Positions 1 through 4,396 of a DNA stretch of 7,678 nt are shown here, piece after piece. Every line of letters begins with the position of its first letter. The stretch's first letter is position 1. A program made the position numbers and the translations under genes. The stretch covers positions 1,642 to 9,319 of the forward strand of contig MHLB01000022.1 in NCBI GenBank assembly GCA_001818895.1, read 5' to 3'. A model generated the notes under the pieces. It ran no database searches and was not told the DNA's origin. It saw only the letters and a program-made list of their open reading frames with translations. Origin of the DNA: Candidatus Liptonbacteria bacterium RIFCSPLOWO2_01_FULL_53_13 (GTDB lineage Bacteria; Patescibacteriota; Minisyncoccia; UBA6257; 2-01-FULL-56-20).

Positions 1-157
1 CCACCGCCCGGGCCGCGCCAGGGCGGCCGAGCGCCGCCGCGATAGCGCCGTACGTTGCCACCTTGCCACGCGGGATGCGGCGCGTGAGGGCGTACACTTT
101 TTCGTTGAACCCCGTGGTGGGGTACTCCTTCTTTCGCTGGGTGAATGTTTTGTCCAT
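1..157 (-). CDS. MGMT/Ogt-type O6-alkylguanine-DNA alkyltransferase family protein, N-terminal part (cut by window edge)
   Basis: The translated 52 residues begin MDKTFTQRKKEYPTTGFNEK and contain VYALTRRIPRGKVATYGAIA followed by ALGRPGAARAV. This is the characteristic helix-turn-helix DNA-binding segment of the MGMT/Ogt family, which removes alkyl groups from O6-alkylguanine, or of the alkyltransferase-like (ATL) proteins that only bind such lesions. The PCHR active-site region that separates the two would lie past position 1 and is not visible. The ATG at 157 is chosen because the family core starts about 16 residues later; only a weak AGG lies about 9 nt upstream. The 157 bases overlap the open frame of the upstream Nudix gene in a different frame. 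The family call is secure; whether the protein is an active methyltransferase cannot be judged. Confidence 0.85.
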   Translation of the reverse strand, partial: MDKTFTQRKKEYPTTGFNEKVYALTRRIPRGKVATYGAIAAALGRPGAARAV

Positions 158-713
158 GTTGTTGCGCCTGTCTTGAGCTTTGCTGAAGGATCGGTTGTGA
201 TTGCCGCGGCCGCACCGCGTGTTCATGTTTCCTATCCGCGTTAATCCGCCCGTCTATCCGCGCCGATCCGCGCTGCAAGAAATCATGGGCCAGTTTCAAC
301 ACGCGCTGGCTGTCGCGGTATTTGCCGATTATACGCTTCGCCTCGCTCATTGAAAACCATCCGTATCCGCTGTGCTCGCGGGTGGAAATTACGATTTTTT
401 CCGTGCGCGCCTCCGCAAGGTAGAAAATGACCGTTTTGTATATCTGATTTGTCCCTCTGCGGAACACGAATCTTTCATGCGCTTGGAATGTCCGGTCAAG
501 CCGAAGGTCGCGCGCAGAAATGCCGGTTTCTTCCTCGGTCTCGCGGAGCGCTGCTTCCAAACTTTTTTCCTCCGATTCAATTTTCCCTTTCGCGAAATTC
601 CAATAGCTGTGCCCGTGATAGAGCAACAAAAATTTCACGCCCTCTTCCGTGCGTCGGTAGACGATAATGCCCGCAGAAATCTCCCGCAAAGATTTTCTTT
701 CCGGTGGTTGCAT
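1..713 (-). CDS. Nudix hydrolase, diadenosine-tetraphosphatase-like; frame has no stop inside the window
   Basis: From the ATG at 713 the frame encodes a Nudix protein beginning MQPPERKSLREISAGIIVYR. Residues 43-65 match the Nudix box GX5EX7REUXEEXGU: G43, E49, then R57-E58, E60-E61-E62 and G64. The segment SYWNFAKGKIE just before it resembles bis(5'-nucleosyl)-tetraphosphatases, so the likely role is hydrolysis of Ap4A-type or other nucleoside diphosphate-linked compounds in the cytoplasm; the substrate is an inference. The recognisable domain ends near residue 147 (about position 273), close to the family's usual length. Beyond that the frame stays open to position 1 through a cluster of ATCCGCG repeats and then across the MGMT gene in another frame, so the tail is probably not native. 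There is no clear ribosome-binding site. The genuine domain occupies about 273-713. Confidence 0.82.
   Translation of the reverse strand, partial: MQPPERKSLREISAGIIVYRRTEEGVKFLLLYHGHSYWNFAKGKIESEEKSLEAALRETEEETGISARDLRLDRTFQAHERFVFRRGTNQIYKTVIFYLAEARTEKIVISTREHSGYGWFSMSEAKRIIGKYRDSQRVLKLAHDFLQRGSARIDGRINADRKHEHAVRPRQSQPILQQSSRQAQQHGQNIHPAKEGVPHHGVQRKSVRPHAPHPAWQGGNVRRYRGGARPPWRGPGG
167..194. repeat. Dispersed GAGCTT...GAAGGAT repeat, copy 1
   Basis: The stretch contains TTGAGCTTTGCTGAAGGAT, which aligns with CCGAGCTTGTCGAGGGAT at 7499-7516 with one gap and few mismatches. Similar GAGCTTGTCGAAGGAT elements are dispersed between genes in many bacterial genomes. It sits just upstream of the MGMT start and inside the open Nudix frame. 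Confidence 0.45.
233..272. repeat. Degenerate tandem ATCCGCG repeat cluster
   Basis: Four 8-base units occur in 40 bases: TATCCGCG at 233-240, AATCCGCC at 243-250, TATCCGCG at 255-262 and GATCCGCG at 265-272, with steps of 10, 12 and 10 bases. The cluster begins exactly where the Nudix domain homology ends. It looks like an intergenic repeat that has removed or displaced the gene's stop codon. Confidence 0.6.
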
Positions 714-750
714 AATAATACCTATAGCGTAGCACGAGAACCGAGCCCTT

Positions 751-808
751 GTCATCCCCGCGCCCCGCCCCTCGAAGCCGGAGCGAAGTGGGGGAGGCGG
801 GGATCCAG
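751..808. repeat. Long palindromic repeat, expanded-loop copy of the GTCATCCCCGC...GCGGGGATCCAG family
   Basis: The ends GTCATCCCCGC (751-761) and GCGGGGATCCAG (797-808) are the same as those of the compact element at 4027-4053. The 8-bp arms ATCCCCGC (754-761) and GCGGGGAT (797-804) here enclose 35 bases rather than 4, and the loop is itself C-rich on the left and G-rich on the right, so the stem can extend. It lies between the divergent Nudix gene and the promoter of the gene at 893. Confidence 0.7.
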
Positions 809-814
809 AAAAAT

Positions 815-827
815 TGTCAATTTGACA
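815..827. promoter_or_regulatory. Dyad operator-like site overlapping a -35 box
   Basis: TGTCAA (815-820) and TTGACA (822-827) form a perfect 6-bp inverted repeat around one central base. The right arm is an exact sigma-70 -35 hexamer for the plus strand. A repressor bound here would cover the promoter of the downstream gene. No regulator can be identified from the window. Confidence 0.4.
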
Positions 828-849
828 CTTCACGGCCACACAGTGTAGT
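822..849 (+). promoter_or_regulatory. Sigma-70-type promoter for the small gene at 893
   Basis: TTGACA (822-827) is followed after 16 bases by TGTAGT (844-849), which matches four of six positions of the -10 consensus. This would start transcription near 856 and give a leader of roughly 35 nt. That leader contains a small hairpin with arms CTCGG and CCGAG, between about 862 and 879, just before the ribosome-binding site. Confidence 0.5.
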
Positions 850-880
850 TTGATGGAAGCTCTCGGGGTGTATTCCGAGC

Positions 881-888
881 AGAGGTGA
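881..888 (+). promoter_or_regulatory. Strong Shine-Dalgarno site for the gene at 893
   Basis: AGAGGTGA lies 4 bases before the ATG at 893, with its GGTG core about 5 bases away. It is the clearest ribosome-binding site in the window; the other genes have weak ones or none. It fixes the start of the small gene and shows that the gene was once, or still is, translated. Confidence 0.65.
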
Positions 889-892
889 AGAC

Positions 893-1235
893 ATGACCGA
901 CCAAGCGCAAACCCTGCCGGCCCACGACTCGCTCGTGGGGCTCATCGAGGAAGAGGCGAACAACGCCCTACGCCTCTGCCTTCTGCGTCTACTGCACGGC
1001 AGTAAGGCGCACAACGTTCCCGCCCGACAAGCTCGGCGAGATGGTCAACCGTCTGCAAGCGATTAGGCTTCAGATGGCTGATACCGCCAGCACGATGGAT
1101 CGACGGGAGGCGATCGACCGGACCATCGACAACCTCCGCGCCCGCCTCGCCGAAACTCCGCCAGCTCACGAGCTCGCCGCGGCGCAGGCGTCGCTTGCAG
1201 AGCTGAAGCAGGTCGTGCGGGGCGAAAAGGGCTAA
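893..1235 (+). pseudogene. Unrecognised small protein gene interrupted by an apparent +1 frameshift
   Basis: I do not recognise this gene. From the ATG at 893 the first frame reads MTDQAQTLPAHDSLVGLIEE and stops at 1066 after 57 residues. A second frame, from 1041 or from further upstream, continues to a TAA at 1233-1235 and reads TFPPDKLGEMVNRLQAIRLQ and onward as a long, charged, probably helical or coiled-coil region. If one C is removed from CCC at 966-968, the two parts join into one protein of about 113 residues, in which FCVYC forms a CxxC pair near residue 29. The GC-rich third codon positions switch frame at that point, which supports one indel rather than two genes. The promoter and strong ribosome-binding site upstream and the stem-loop downstream fit a real transcription unit. 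Alternatives are a sequencing error, a decayed gene or programmed frameshifting. Confidence 0.55.
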
Positions 1236-1295
1236 CTGCCCTTCATCTCGCAAGCCGCCGGTCGCGTCCGCAAAGGATGTACCGGCGGCGCAGTT
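1234..1295 (+). terminator. Nested stem-loop at the 3' end of the small gene, probable terminator
   Basis: The outer arms AACTGC (1234-1239) and GCAGTT (1290-1295) enclose the inner arms GCCGCCGGT (1254-1262) and ACCGGCGGC (1281-1289). A small TCC/GGA tip may form inside the inner loop. The structure begins at the stop codon and is followed by only a short T-rich run (TTATTTA), so it may be a weak intrinsic terminator or a 3'-stabilising structure. It also insulates the toxin-antitoxin promoter that starts at 1307. Confidence 0.55.
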
Positions 1296-1306
1296 ATTTA
1301 GGGGTA

Positions 1307-1334
1307 TTGACATCGCCTAACCGTTGTATATACT
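1307..1334 (+). promoter_or_regulatory. Promoter of the toxin-antitoxin operon, near-leaderless
   Basis: TTGACA (1307-1312) is an exact -35 hexamer. TATACT (1329-1334) follows after 16 bases and matches five of six -10 positions. Only 8 bases separate the -10 box from the ATG at 1343, so transcription would begin at or next to the start codon. No Shine-Dalgarno site is possible, which implies leaderless translation of the antitoxin. Confidence 0.75.
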
Positions 1335-1341
1335 TCGGTTA
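1318..1341. promoter_or_regulatory. Dyad operator over the -10 box, probable antitoxin autoregulation site
   Basis: TAACCG (1318-1323) and CGGTTA (1336-1341) are perfect inverted arms, and the centre GTATATAC (1326-1333) is itself a palindrome, so 20 of 24 positions are symmetric. The site covers the -10 box. Ribbon-helix-helix antitoxins of the RelB/DinJ type usually bind such palindromes, alone or with their toxin, to repress their own operon. Confidence 0.65.
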
Positions 1342-1342
1342 T

Positions 1343-1618
1343 ATGAAAACAGTTCTTAGCATCAAAACCGATAGAGATGTGAAAAAGCAGGCGCAAATGC
1401 TGGCGGCGGAGCTTGGGCTCCCTCTTAGCACCGTGGTGAATGCATCGCTCAAAGAATTCGTGCGCGCTCGCTCAATAACTTTTTCAGCCATCCCCCGCAT
1501 GACAAAACGGTTGGAAAAAATCTTAGGCCGAGTGGAAAAAGATTTAAAAACCGGCAAGAACTTGTCTCCGGAATTCCGTTCTGCCGAGGAAGCCATGCGC
1601 TATCTTGATGCACCTTAG
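1343..1618 (+). CDS. RelB/DinJ-like antitoxin of a type II toxin-antitoxin pair
   Basis: This 91-residue protein begins MKTVLSIKTDRDVKKQAQML. The N-terminal 45 residues fit a ribbon-helix-helix fold: a short beta strand (TVLSIKTD), then helix A (RDVKKQAQMLAAEL), a turn (GLPLS) and helix B (TVVNASLKEFVR). This is the DNA-binding dimer of RelB/DinJ antitoxins. The rest is charged and likely helical, as expected for the toxin-neutralising tail. The start at 1343 is preferred over the upstream ATG at 1277 because the promoter and operator lie between them. The toxin gene follows after 3 bases, so the two are co-transcribed and translationally coupled. The family is inferred from fold pattern and neighbour; the exact subfamily is uncertain. 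Confidence 0.83.
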   Translation: MKTVLSIKTDRDVKKQAQMLAAELGLPLSTVVNASLKEFVRARSITFSAIPRMTKRLEKILGRVEKDLKTGKNLSPEFRSAEEAMRYLDAP

Positions 1619-1621
1619 CAA

Positions 1622-1885
1622 ATGATTGTTTCTTTCCATCGCGATTTCAAAAAGAGGTATAAGAAGCTGCGCGACGCGGAGAAACAAAAGTTTCGGGAGC
1701 GGATTTCGGTGTTCATGAAAGATAGATCTGATCCTGTGCTCAATAACCATCCGCTCCATGGCAAATACGCCGGATATTGGAGTATCAACGTTACCGGAGA
1801 TTTGCGAGCGCTATACAAACTGGCTGGCTCCGAGAAATGTATGTTCGTGAAAATAGATACGCACGCTAAACTTTATTCGCGGTAA
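1622..1885 (+). CDS. RelE/YafQ-like toxin (mRNA interferase) of a type II toxin-antitoxin pair
   Basis: This 87-residue protein begins MIVSFHRDFKKRYKKLRDAE, a typical RelE/ParE-superfamily start: a beta strand, then a helix rich in K and R. The middle LNNHPLHGKYAGYWSINV and the following GDLRALYKL match the YafQ/RelE core, and the C-terminal DTHAKLYS carries the late histidine that is catalytic in YafQ-type toxins. Such enzymes cleave mRNA in the ribosomal A site and slow growth until neutralised by the antitoxin. The ATG at 1622 follows the antitoxin stop by 3 bases with no ribosome-binding site of its own, consistent with coupling. Length and residues look intact. A ParE-like gyrase inhibitor is a less likely alternative, because ParE toxins lack the HPL...THAKLY pattern. 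Confidence 0.87.
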   Translation: MIVSFHRDFKKRYKKLRDAEKQKFRERISVFMKDRSDPVLNNHPLHGKYAGYWSINVTGDLRALYKLAGSEKCMFVKIDTHAKLYSR

Positions 1886-2048
1886 TTGTTGAGAAGCTTT
1901 TGTTTGTATTGATAACATCGTTGCGCACTACTGCAACATTCTGCCCGCGTATCTTCTTCGTTATCTCTTCAGCATCCCCAGCGTTTTTTCAACCGGAAGC
2001 GTATTGATAATATTTTTCTTCTCCGCCACAGCCTCGTCGCTTCGCTCC

Positions 2049-2069
2049 TTAGAAACCGTCGGTTTCTAA
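2049..2069. repeat. Perfect hairpin with 9-bp arms
   Basis: TTAGAAACC (2049-2057) and GGTTTCTAA (2061-2069) form a perfect 9-bp stem around the 3-base loop GTC. It is not GC-rich and has no following T-run on either strand, so it looks more like part of a repeat element than a standard terminator. Confidence 0.6.
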
Positions 2070-2071
2070 AC

Positions 2072-2135
2072 GCCCCTCGTAGCCACTCGGGGCTATTTCC
2101 TCCACGGGGAGGGACTCATTCCCCGTCCCTCCCCG
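2072..2135. terminator. GC-rich hairpin pair between convergent genes, possible bidirectional terminator
   Basis: GCCCC (2072-2076) pairs with GGGGC (2089-2093), and CGGGGAGGGAC (2105-2115) pairs perfectly over 11 bp with GTCCCTCCCCG (2125-2135) around a 9-base loop. The strong stem lies 31 bases beyond the PolX stop and about 220 bases beyond the toxin stop, so it can end transcripts from both sides. Neither side has a classical U-tract directly after the stem; the closest is TTTTTC at 2160-2165 on the plus strand. Confidence 0.45.
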
Positions 2136-2165
2136 ACCCCCTCCCTCGCGGCTGGGCGGTTTTTC

Positions 2166-3974
2166 TTACTTCTTGAACATCTTCAACATTTCTTGAACCG
2201 AGAATGTATTCACAATATCCTTTTTACTCGCCCAACCGCGCCGCGCCTGCGCGATGCCGTACTCCAACGCTCCAAAGTGTTCCGTTGCGTGCGCGTCGGA
2301 GTCAATCGTCATTTTGACGCCCGCCTCCGCCCGGCTCTGGCGAGGCAAGCCCGCCTTGACTGCCATTTTGATATATTCGTCTTTCAAGTCCAGCCGTTCA
2401 AGCGCATCTATCTCTAAAATGGTCCCCGTCCGTTTCGCGGCTTTGATGATCTGCTCCATGTCCACCTCGTAGGGTTCGCGCCTGCCCACGATGCGCCCGG
2501 TAGGGTGAAAAAGAATGTCCGCGTGCGGATTTTCCATCGCGCGGATGATGCGCGCGGTTTGCTCCGCGCGCGTCATCTTGAAATAGGAATGCACCGATAT
2601 CCCCACCACATCGAGTTTTGCAAGTGTGCTGTCCGCGAGGTCAAGCGAGCCGTCTTTCTTGATGTCGCATTCCGTCCCTTTGAGCACGCGAAACTTATAA
2701 CCTTTAACTTGTAACTTTTTATTAACTGAATCGATCTCTTTCCCCTGCGCCGCCACTTGCGCTTCATTCAGCCCCATCGCCACCGTGAGATATTTCGTGT
2801 GGTCGGTCACTGCCATATAGGAAAGGCCCGCGCGCATCGCCGCAATCGCCATCTCCTCAATTGACGCATCCCCGTCCGACCATTTTGTCTGCACCTGTAA
2901 GTCCCCCTTGAGCGAGCCGTATTCAATAAGATTGGGCAATTTATGGTGGATAGCCGCGTCAATTTCTCCCGTATTTTCCCGCAGTTCCGGCTCAATATAG
3001 TCCATCCCGAGTTTTTGATAAATCTCCCTTTCTGTCGTTCCTGCCGCTCTTTTTTCTTTCCGCGCATATTCGCCCTTGCCATATCCGCGCACATCAGCGT
3101 CCAGCAGGAATAATCCATATTCATTCAATTTATACCCCTTCTTCATCGCCAAGCTCCTGAGCGCCACGTTGTGGTCTTTTGAGCCGGTAAAATACATAAG
3201 CGCCGCGCCGTAGGATCCCTCGGGCACCACGCGCACGTCAAGATTGAGACCCGAAGAAAGTCGCACCGATGTTTTCGTGCCGCCCTTGCCATACACCCGC
3301 GCCACCTCCGGCATCCCGGCGACAAAATCCATCACCGCCTCGGGATGCTCGGATATCACGAGTATGTCAATGTCGCCTATGGTTTCCTTTCTTCTCCGCA
3401 ACGACCCCGCCGCAACCGCGCGCACAACGTCTTTCCGCGCACGCAACCGTTCCTCAATCGCGCGCGCAAGCGGCAATGCATCGCCGAGCGGGAATCTCCC
3501 CGCTGATTTTTTCGCGAACGAAACTCCTTTCAGGATATTCTCTTCGCTTTTCACTCCGAACCCTTCCAAGCCGCGAACCCTCCCTTGCACCGCCGCTTTC
3601 TCCAGATCAGCAACCGTCTTCACGCCGAGCTTTTGATAAAGCGTGCGGATGGACTTCGGCCCCACTCCCTGGATTTTCGTGAGTGAGGCGAGATCAACGG
3701 GTGTTTTCTTCTTGAGCTTCTCAAGCTCGGAAATTTTTCCTGTTTTGAACAGTTCTTCTATTTTTTCTGCGATTCCTTTCCCCACGCCGGGAATTTCCTC
3801 AAGCGCTTTCACGCCGCCTTTCGCAAAGAGCGCGTGCACCGGCTCCGCAAGCGCCTGGATGGTCTCCGCGACTTTTTGGTACGCCCGCGGCTTGAACGGC
3901 ACCTCCTGCATCTCAAGATACTCGGCAATCTGGGACAATTTTTCGGAAATTTCGGCGTTGGAAAATGATTTCAT
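2166..3974 (-). CDS. polX: DNA polymerase/3'-5' exonuclease PolX (family X polymerase plus PHP domain)
   Basis: This 602-residue protein has the standard bacterial PolX order. Residues 1-85 are the 8-kDa-like domain with the helix-hairpin-helix EIPGVGKGIAEKIEEL. A second hairpin, IQGVGPKS (101-108), follows. The palm has GSLRRRKETIGDIDIL (190-205) with metal-binding D201 and D203, and D246 in LNLDVRVV. YFTG (261-264) is the sugar-discriminating segment. The PHP domain spans about 355-602 with TDH (390-392), E435, VHS with H462, HPTGR with H490, and DSDAH with D560 and H562. The enzyme fills short gaps in base-excision repair, and the PHP domain supplies exonuclease activity in characterised homologues. 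Two features are odd: PHP motif I reads DLQVQT instead of DLHxHT, and residues 543-552 are an inserted block. The start at 3974 fits the family N terminus; a TACAAT -10-like box lies at 4008-4013 (complement). Confidence 0.95.
   Translation of the reverse strand: MKSFSNAEISEKLSQIAEYLEMQEVPFKPRAYQKVAETIQALAEPVHALFAKGGVKALEEIPGVGKGIAEKIEELFKTGKISELEKLKKKTPVDLASLTKIQGVGPKSIRTLYQKLGVKTVADLEKAAVQGRVRGLEGFGVKSEENILKGVSFAKKSAGRFPLGDALPLARAIEERLRARKDVVRAVAAGSLRRRKETIGDIDILVISEHPEAVMDFVAGMPEVARVYGKGGTKTSVRLSSGLNLDVRVVPEGSYGAALMYFTGSKDHNVALRSLAMKKGYKLNEYGLFLLDADVRGYGKGEYARKEKRAAGTTEREIYQKLGMDYIEPELRENTGEIDAAIHHKLPNLIEYGSLKGDLQVQTKWSDGDASIEEMAIAAMRAGLSYMAVTDHTKYLTVAMGLNEAQVAAQGKEIDSVNKKLQVKGYKFRVLKGTECDIKKDGSLDLADSTLAKLDVVGISVHSYFKMTRAEQTARIIRAMENPHADILFHPTGRIVGRREPYEVDMEQIIKAAKRTGTILEIDALERLDLKDEYIKMAVKAGLPRQSRAEAGVKMTIDSDAHATEHFGALEYGIAQARRGWASKKDIVNTFSVQEMLKMFKK
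2319..2356. repeat. 30-bp in-frame insertion in polX flanked by an 8-bp direct repeat
   Basis: GCCCGCCT occurs at 2319-2326 and again at 2349-2356, exactly 30 bases apart, with 22 bases between them. On the coding strand the extra unit encodes LPRQSRAEAG (residues 543-552). Removing it gives AVKAGVKMTIDSDAH, which matches the usual spacing before the PHP DSDAH metal motif. The inserted part contains a small hairpin (GGCGAGGC/GCCCGCC). Confidence 0.7.
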
Positions 3975-4026
3975 GAGATTACTGACAACTTACGACGGGT
4001 ATTCAGCATTGTATCGTTTTCTCTTT

Positions 4027-4053
4027 GTCATCCCCGCGCAGGCGGGGATCCAG
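4027..4053 (+). repeat. Palindromic repeat (REP-like), left copy bordering the GIY-YIG gene
   Basis: This 27-bp element starts GTCATCCCCGC and ends GCGGGGATCCAG. ATCCCCGC (4030-4037) and GCGGGGAT (4042-4049) form a perfect 8-bp stem with a 4-base loop. The stop codon of the GIY-YIG gene (4028-4030) lies inside it, so the last residues GSPPARG of that protein come from the repeat. It is an inverted copy of the element at 4365-4391. Confidence 0.85.
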
Positions 4054-4348
4054 GCCCATCTGCCCAATCCCTTGAGAGGTCATTCCATTCGTGATTTTCT
4101 TCCTCAATCAAACGTATTTTCCATGCGCGATTCCATTTTTTGATTTGCTTTTCACGCTCCATGGCAGATTGAACATCGCTCGTTTGTTCGTAATGCACTA
4201 ACCGGTGGACACCATATCTTTCCGTGAACCCTTCAAAAAGATTGTTCTTGTGTTGGTAAATTCTTTTCTGTAGCTCGCTGGTTACTCCCACATAGAGGGT
4301 CCCATTTCGTTTGCTCGCAAGAATATAAATGTAATATGTTTTTGCCAT
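4028..4348 (-). CDS. Single-domain GIY-YIG endonuclease (UPF0213-like)
   Basis: This 106-residue protein begins MAKTYYIYILASKRNGTLYV. YIY at residues 6-8 and YVG at 19-21 are the GIY and YIG elements, with the likely catalytic R29 in LQKRIYQHK and a glutamate in MEREKQIKKW (E64 or E66). The sequence KNNLFEGFTERYGVHRLVHYE is typical of the small stand-alone GIY-YIG family often annotated as UPF0213/YhbQ-like. These are presumed DNA nucleases; their cellular role is not well established. The frame is open back to 4393, but the first 15 residues (MSFPRRRESS...) are a translated repeat, so the ATG at 4348 is preferred. No ribosome-binding site is visible. The gene sits between PolX and the AAA+ gene, and both of its borders are inverted palindromic repeats. 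Confidence 0.85.
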   Translation of the reverse strand: MAKTYYIYILASKRNGTLYVGVTSELQKRIYQHKNNLFEGFTERYGVHRLVHYEQTSDVQSAMEREKQIKKWNRAWKIRLIEEENHEWNDLSRDWADGPGSPPARG

Positions 4349-4364
4349 GGGAAGGACTCGTATA

Positions 4365-4391
4365 CTGGATTCCCGCCTTCGCGGGAATGAC
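4365..4391 (-). repeat. Palindromic repeat (REP-like), right inverted copy bordering the GIY-YIG gene
   Basis: Read on the minus strand this is GTCATTCCCGC...GCGGGAATCCAG, the same 27-bp unit as at 4027-4053 with three substitutions. ATTCCCGC (4369-4376) and GCGGGAAT (4381-4388) form a perfect 8-bp stem with loop CTTC. Both copies point their ATCCAG ends toward the gene and their GTCAT ends outward. The hairpin lies 8 bases beyond the AAA+ gene stop and may also act as a transcript end. Confidence 0.85.
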
Positions 4392-4396
4392 ATCCC

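Larger units (their letters stand above)
1886..2165. other. Convergent intergenic spacer with hairpins and a possible gene remnant
   Basis: No intact gene is visible between the toxin stop and the end of PolX. On the minus strand two short open stretches in adjacent frames look protein-like: EAVAEKKNIINTLPVEKTLG (roughly 2035-1960) and AEEITKKIRGQNVAVVRNDV (roughly 1968-1900, continuing to about 1875). They could be fragments of one decayed gene joined by a frameshift, but I cannot name a family. The remainder, 2049-2135, is occupied by hairpins. A TTTTTC run at 2160-2165, after GC-rich sequence, could end plus-strand transcripts. Confidence 0.4.

Noticed and set aside
233..272. CRISPR array
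   Set aside because: Units are only 8 bases with 2-4 base gaps and are degenerate; there are no spacers of CRISPR length and no cas genes.
372..848. Plus-strand open frame of 158 codons
   Set aside because: It lies antisense to the Nudix gene, whose Nudix box is unmistakable, and its own sequence shows no family or coding signal.
942..1313. Minus-strand open frame of 123 codons over the small plus-strand gene
   Set aside because: The promoter, ribosome-binding site and codon pattern all support the plus strand; the minus protein has low-complexity, arginine-rich composition.
3643..4143. Plus-strand open frame of 166 codons
   Set aside because: It is antisense to the PolX start and the GIY-YIG gene, both with clear catalytic motifs.
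4027..4392. Classical insertion sequence with target-site duplication
   Set aside because: The inverted ends are clear, but no direct duplication is visible in the flanks and the encoded protein is not a transposase, so only a candidate mobile unit is claimed.
4349..4393. N-terminal extension MSFPRRRESS... of the GIY-YIG protein
   Set aside because: It is a translation of the palindromic repeat, and the family core begins right after the ATG at 4348.
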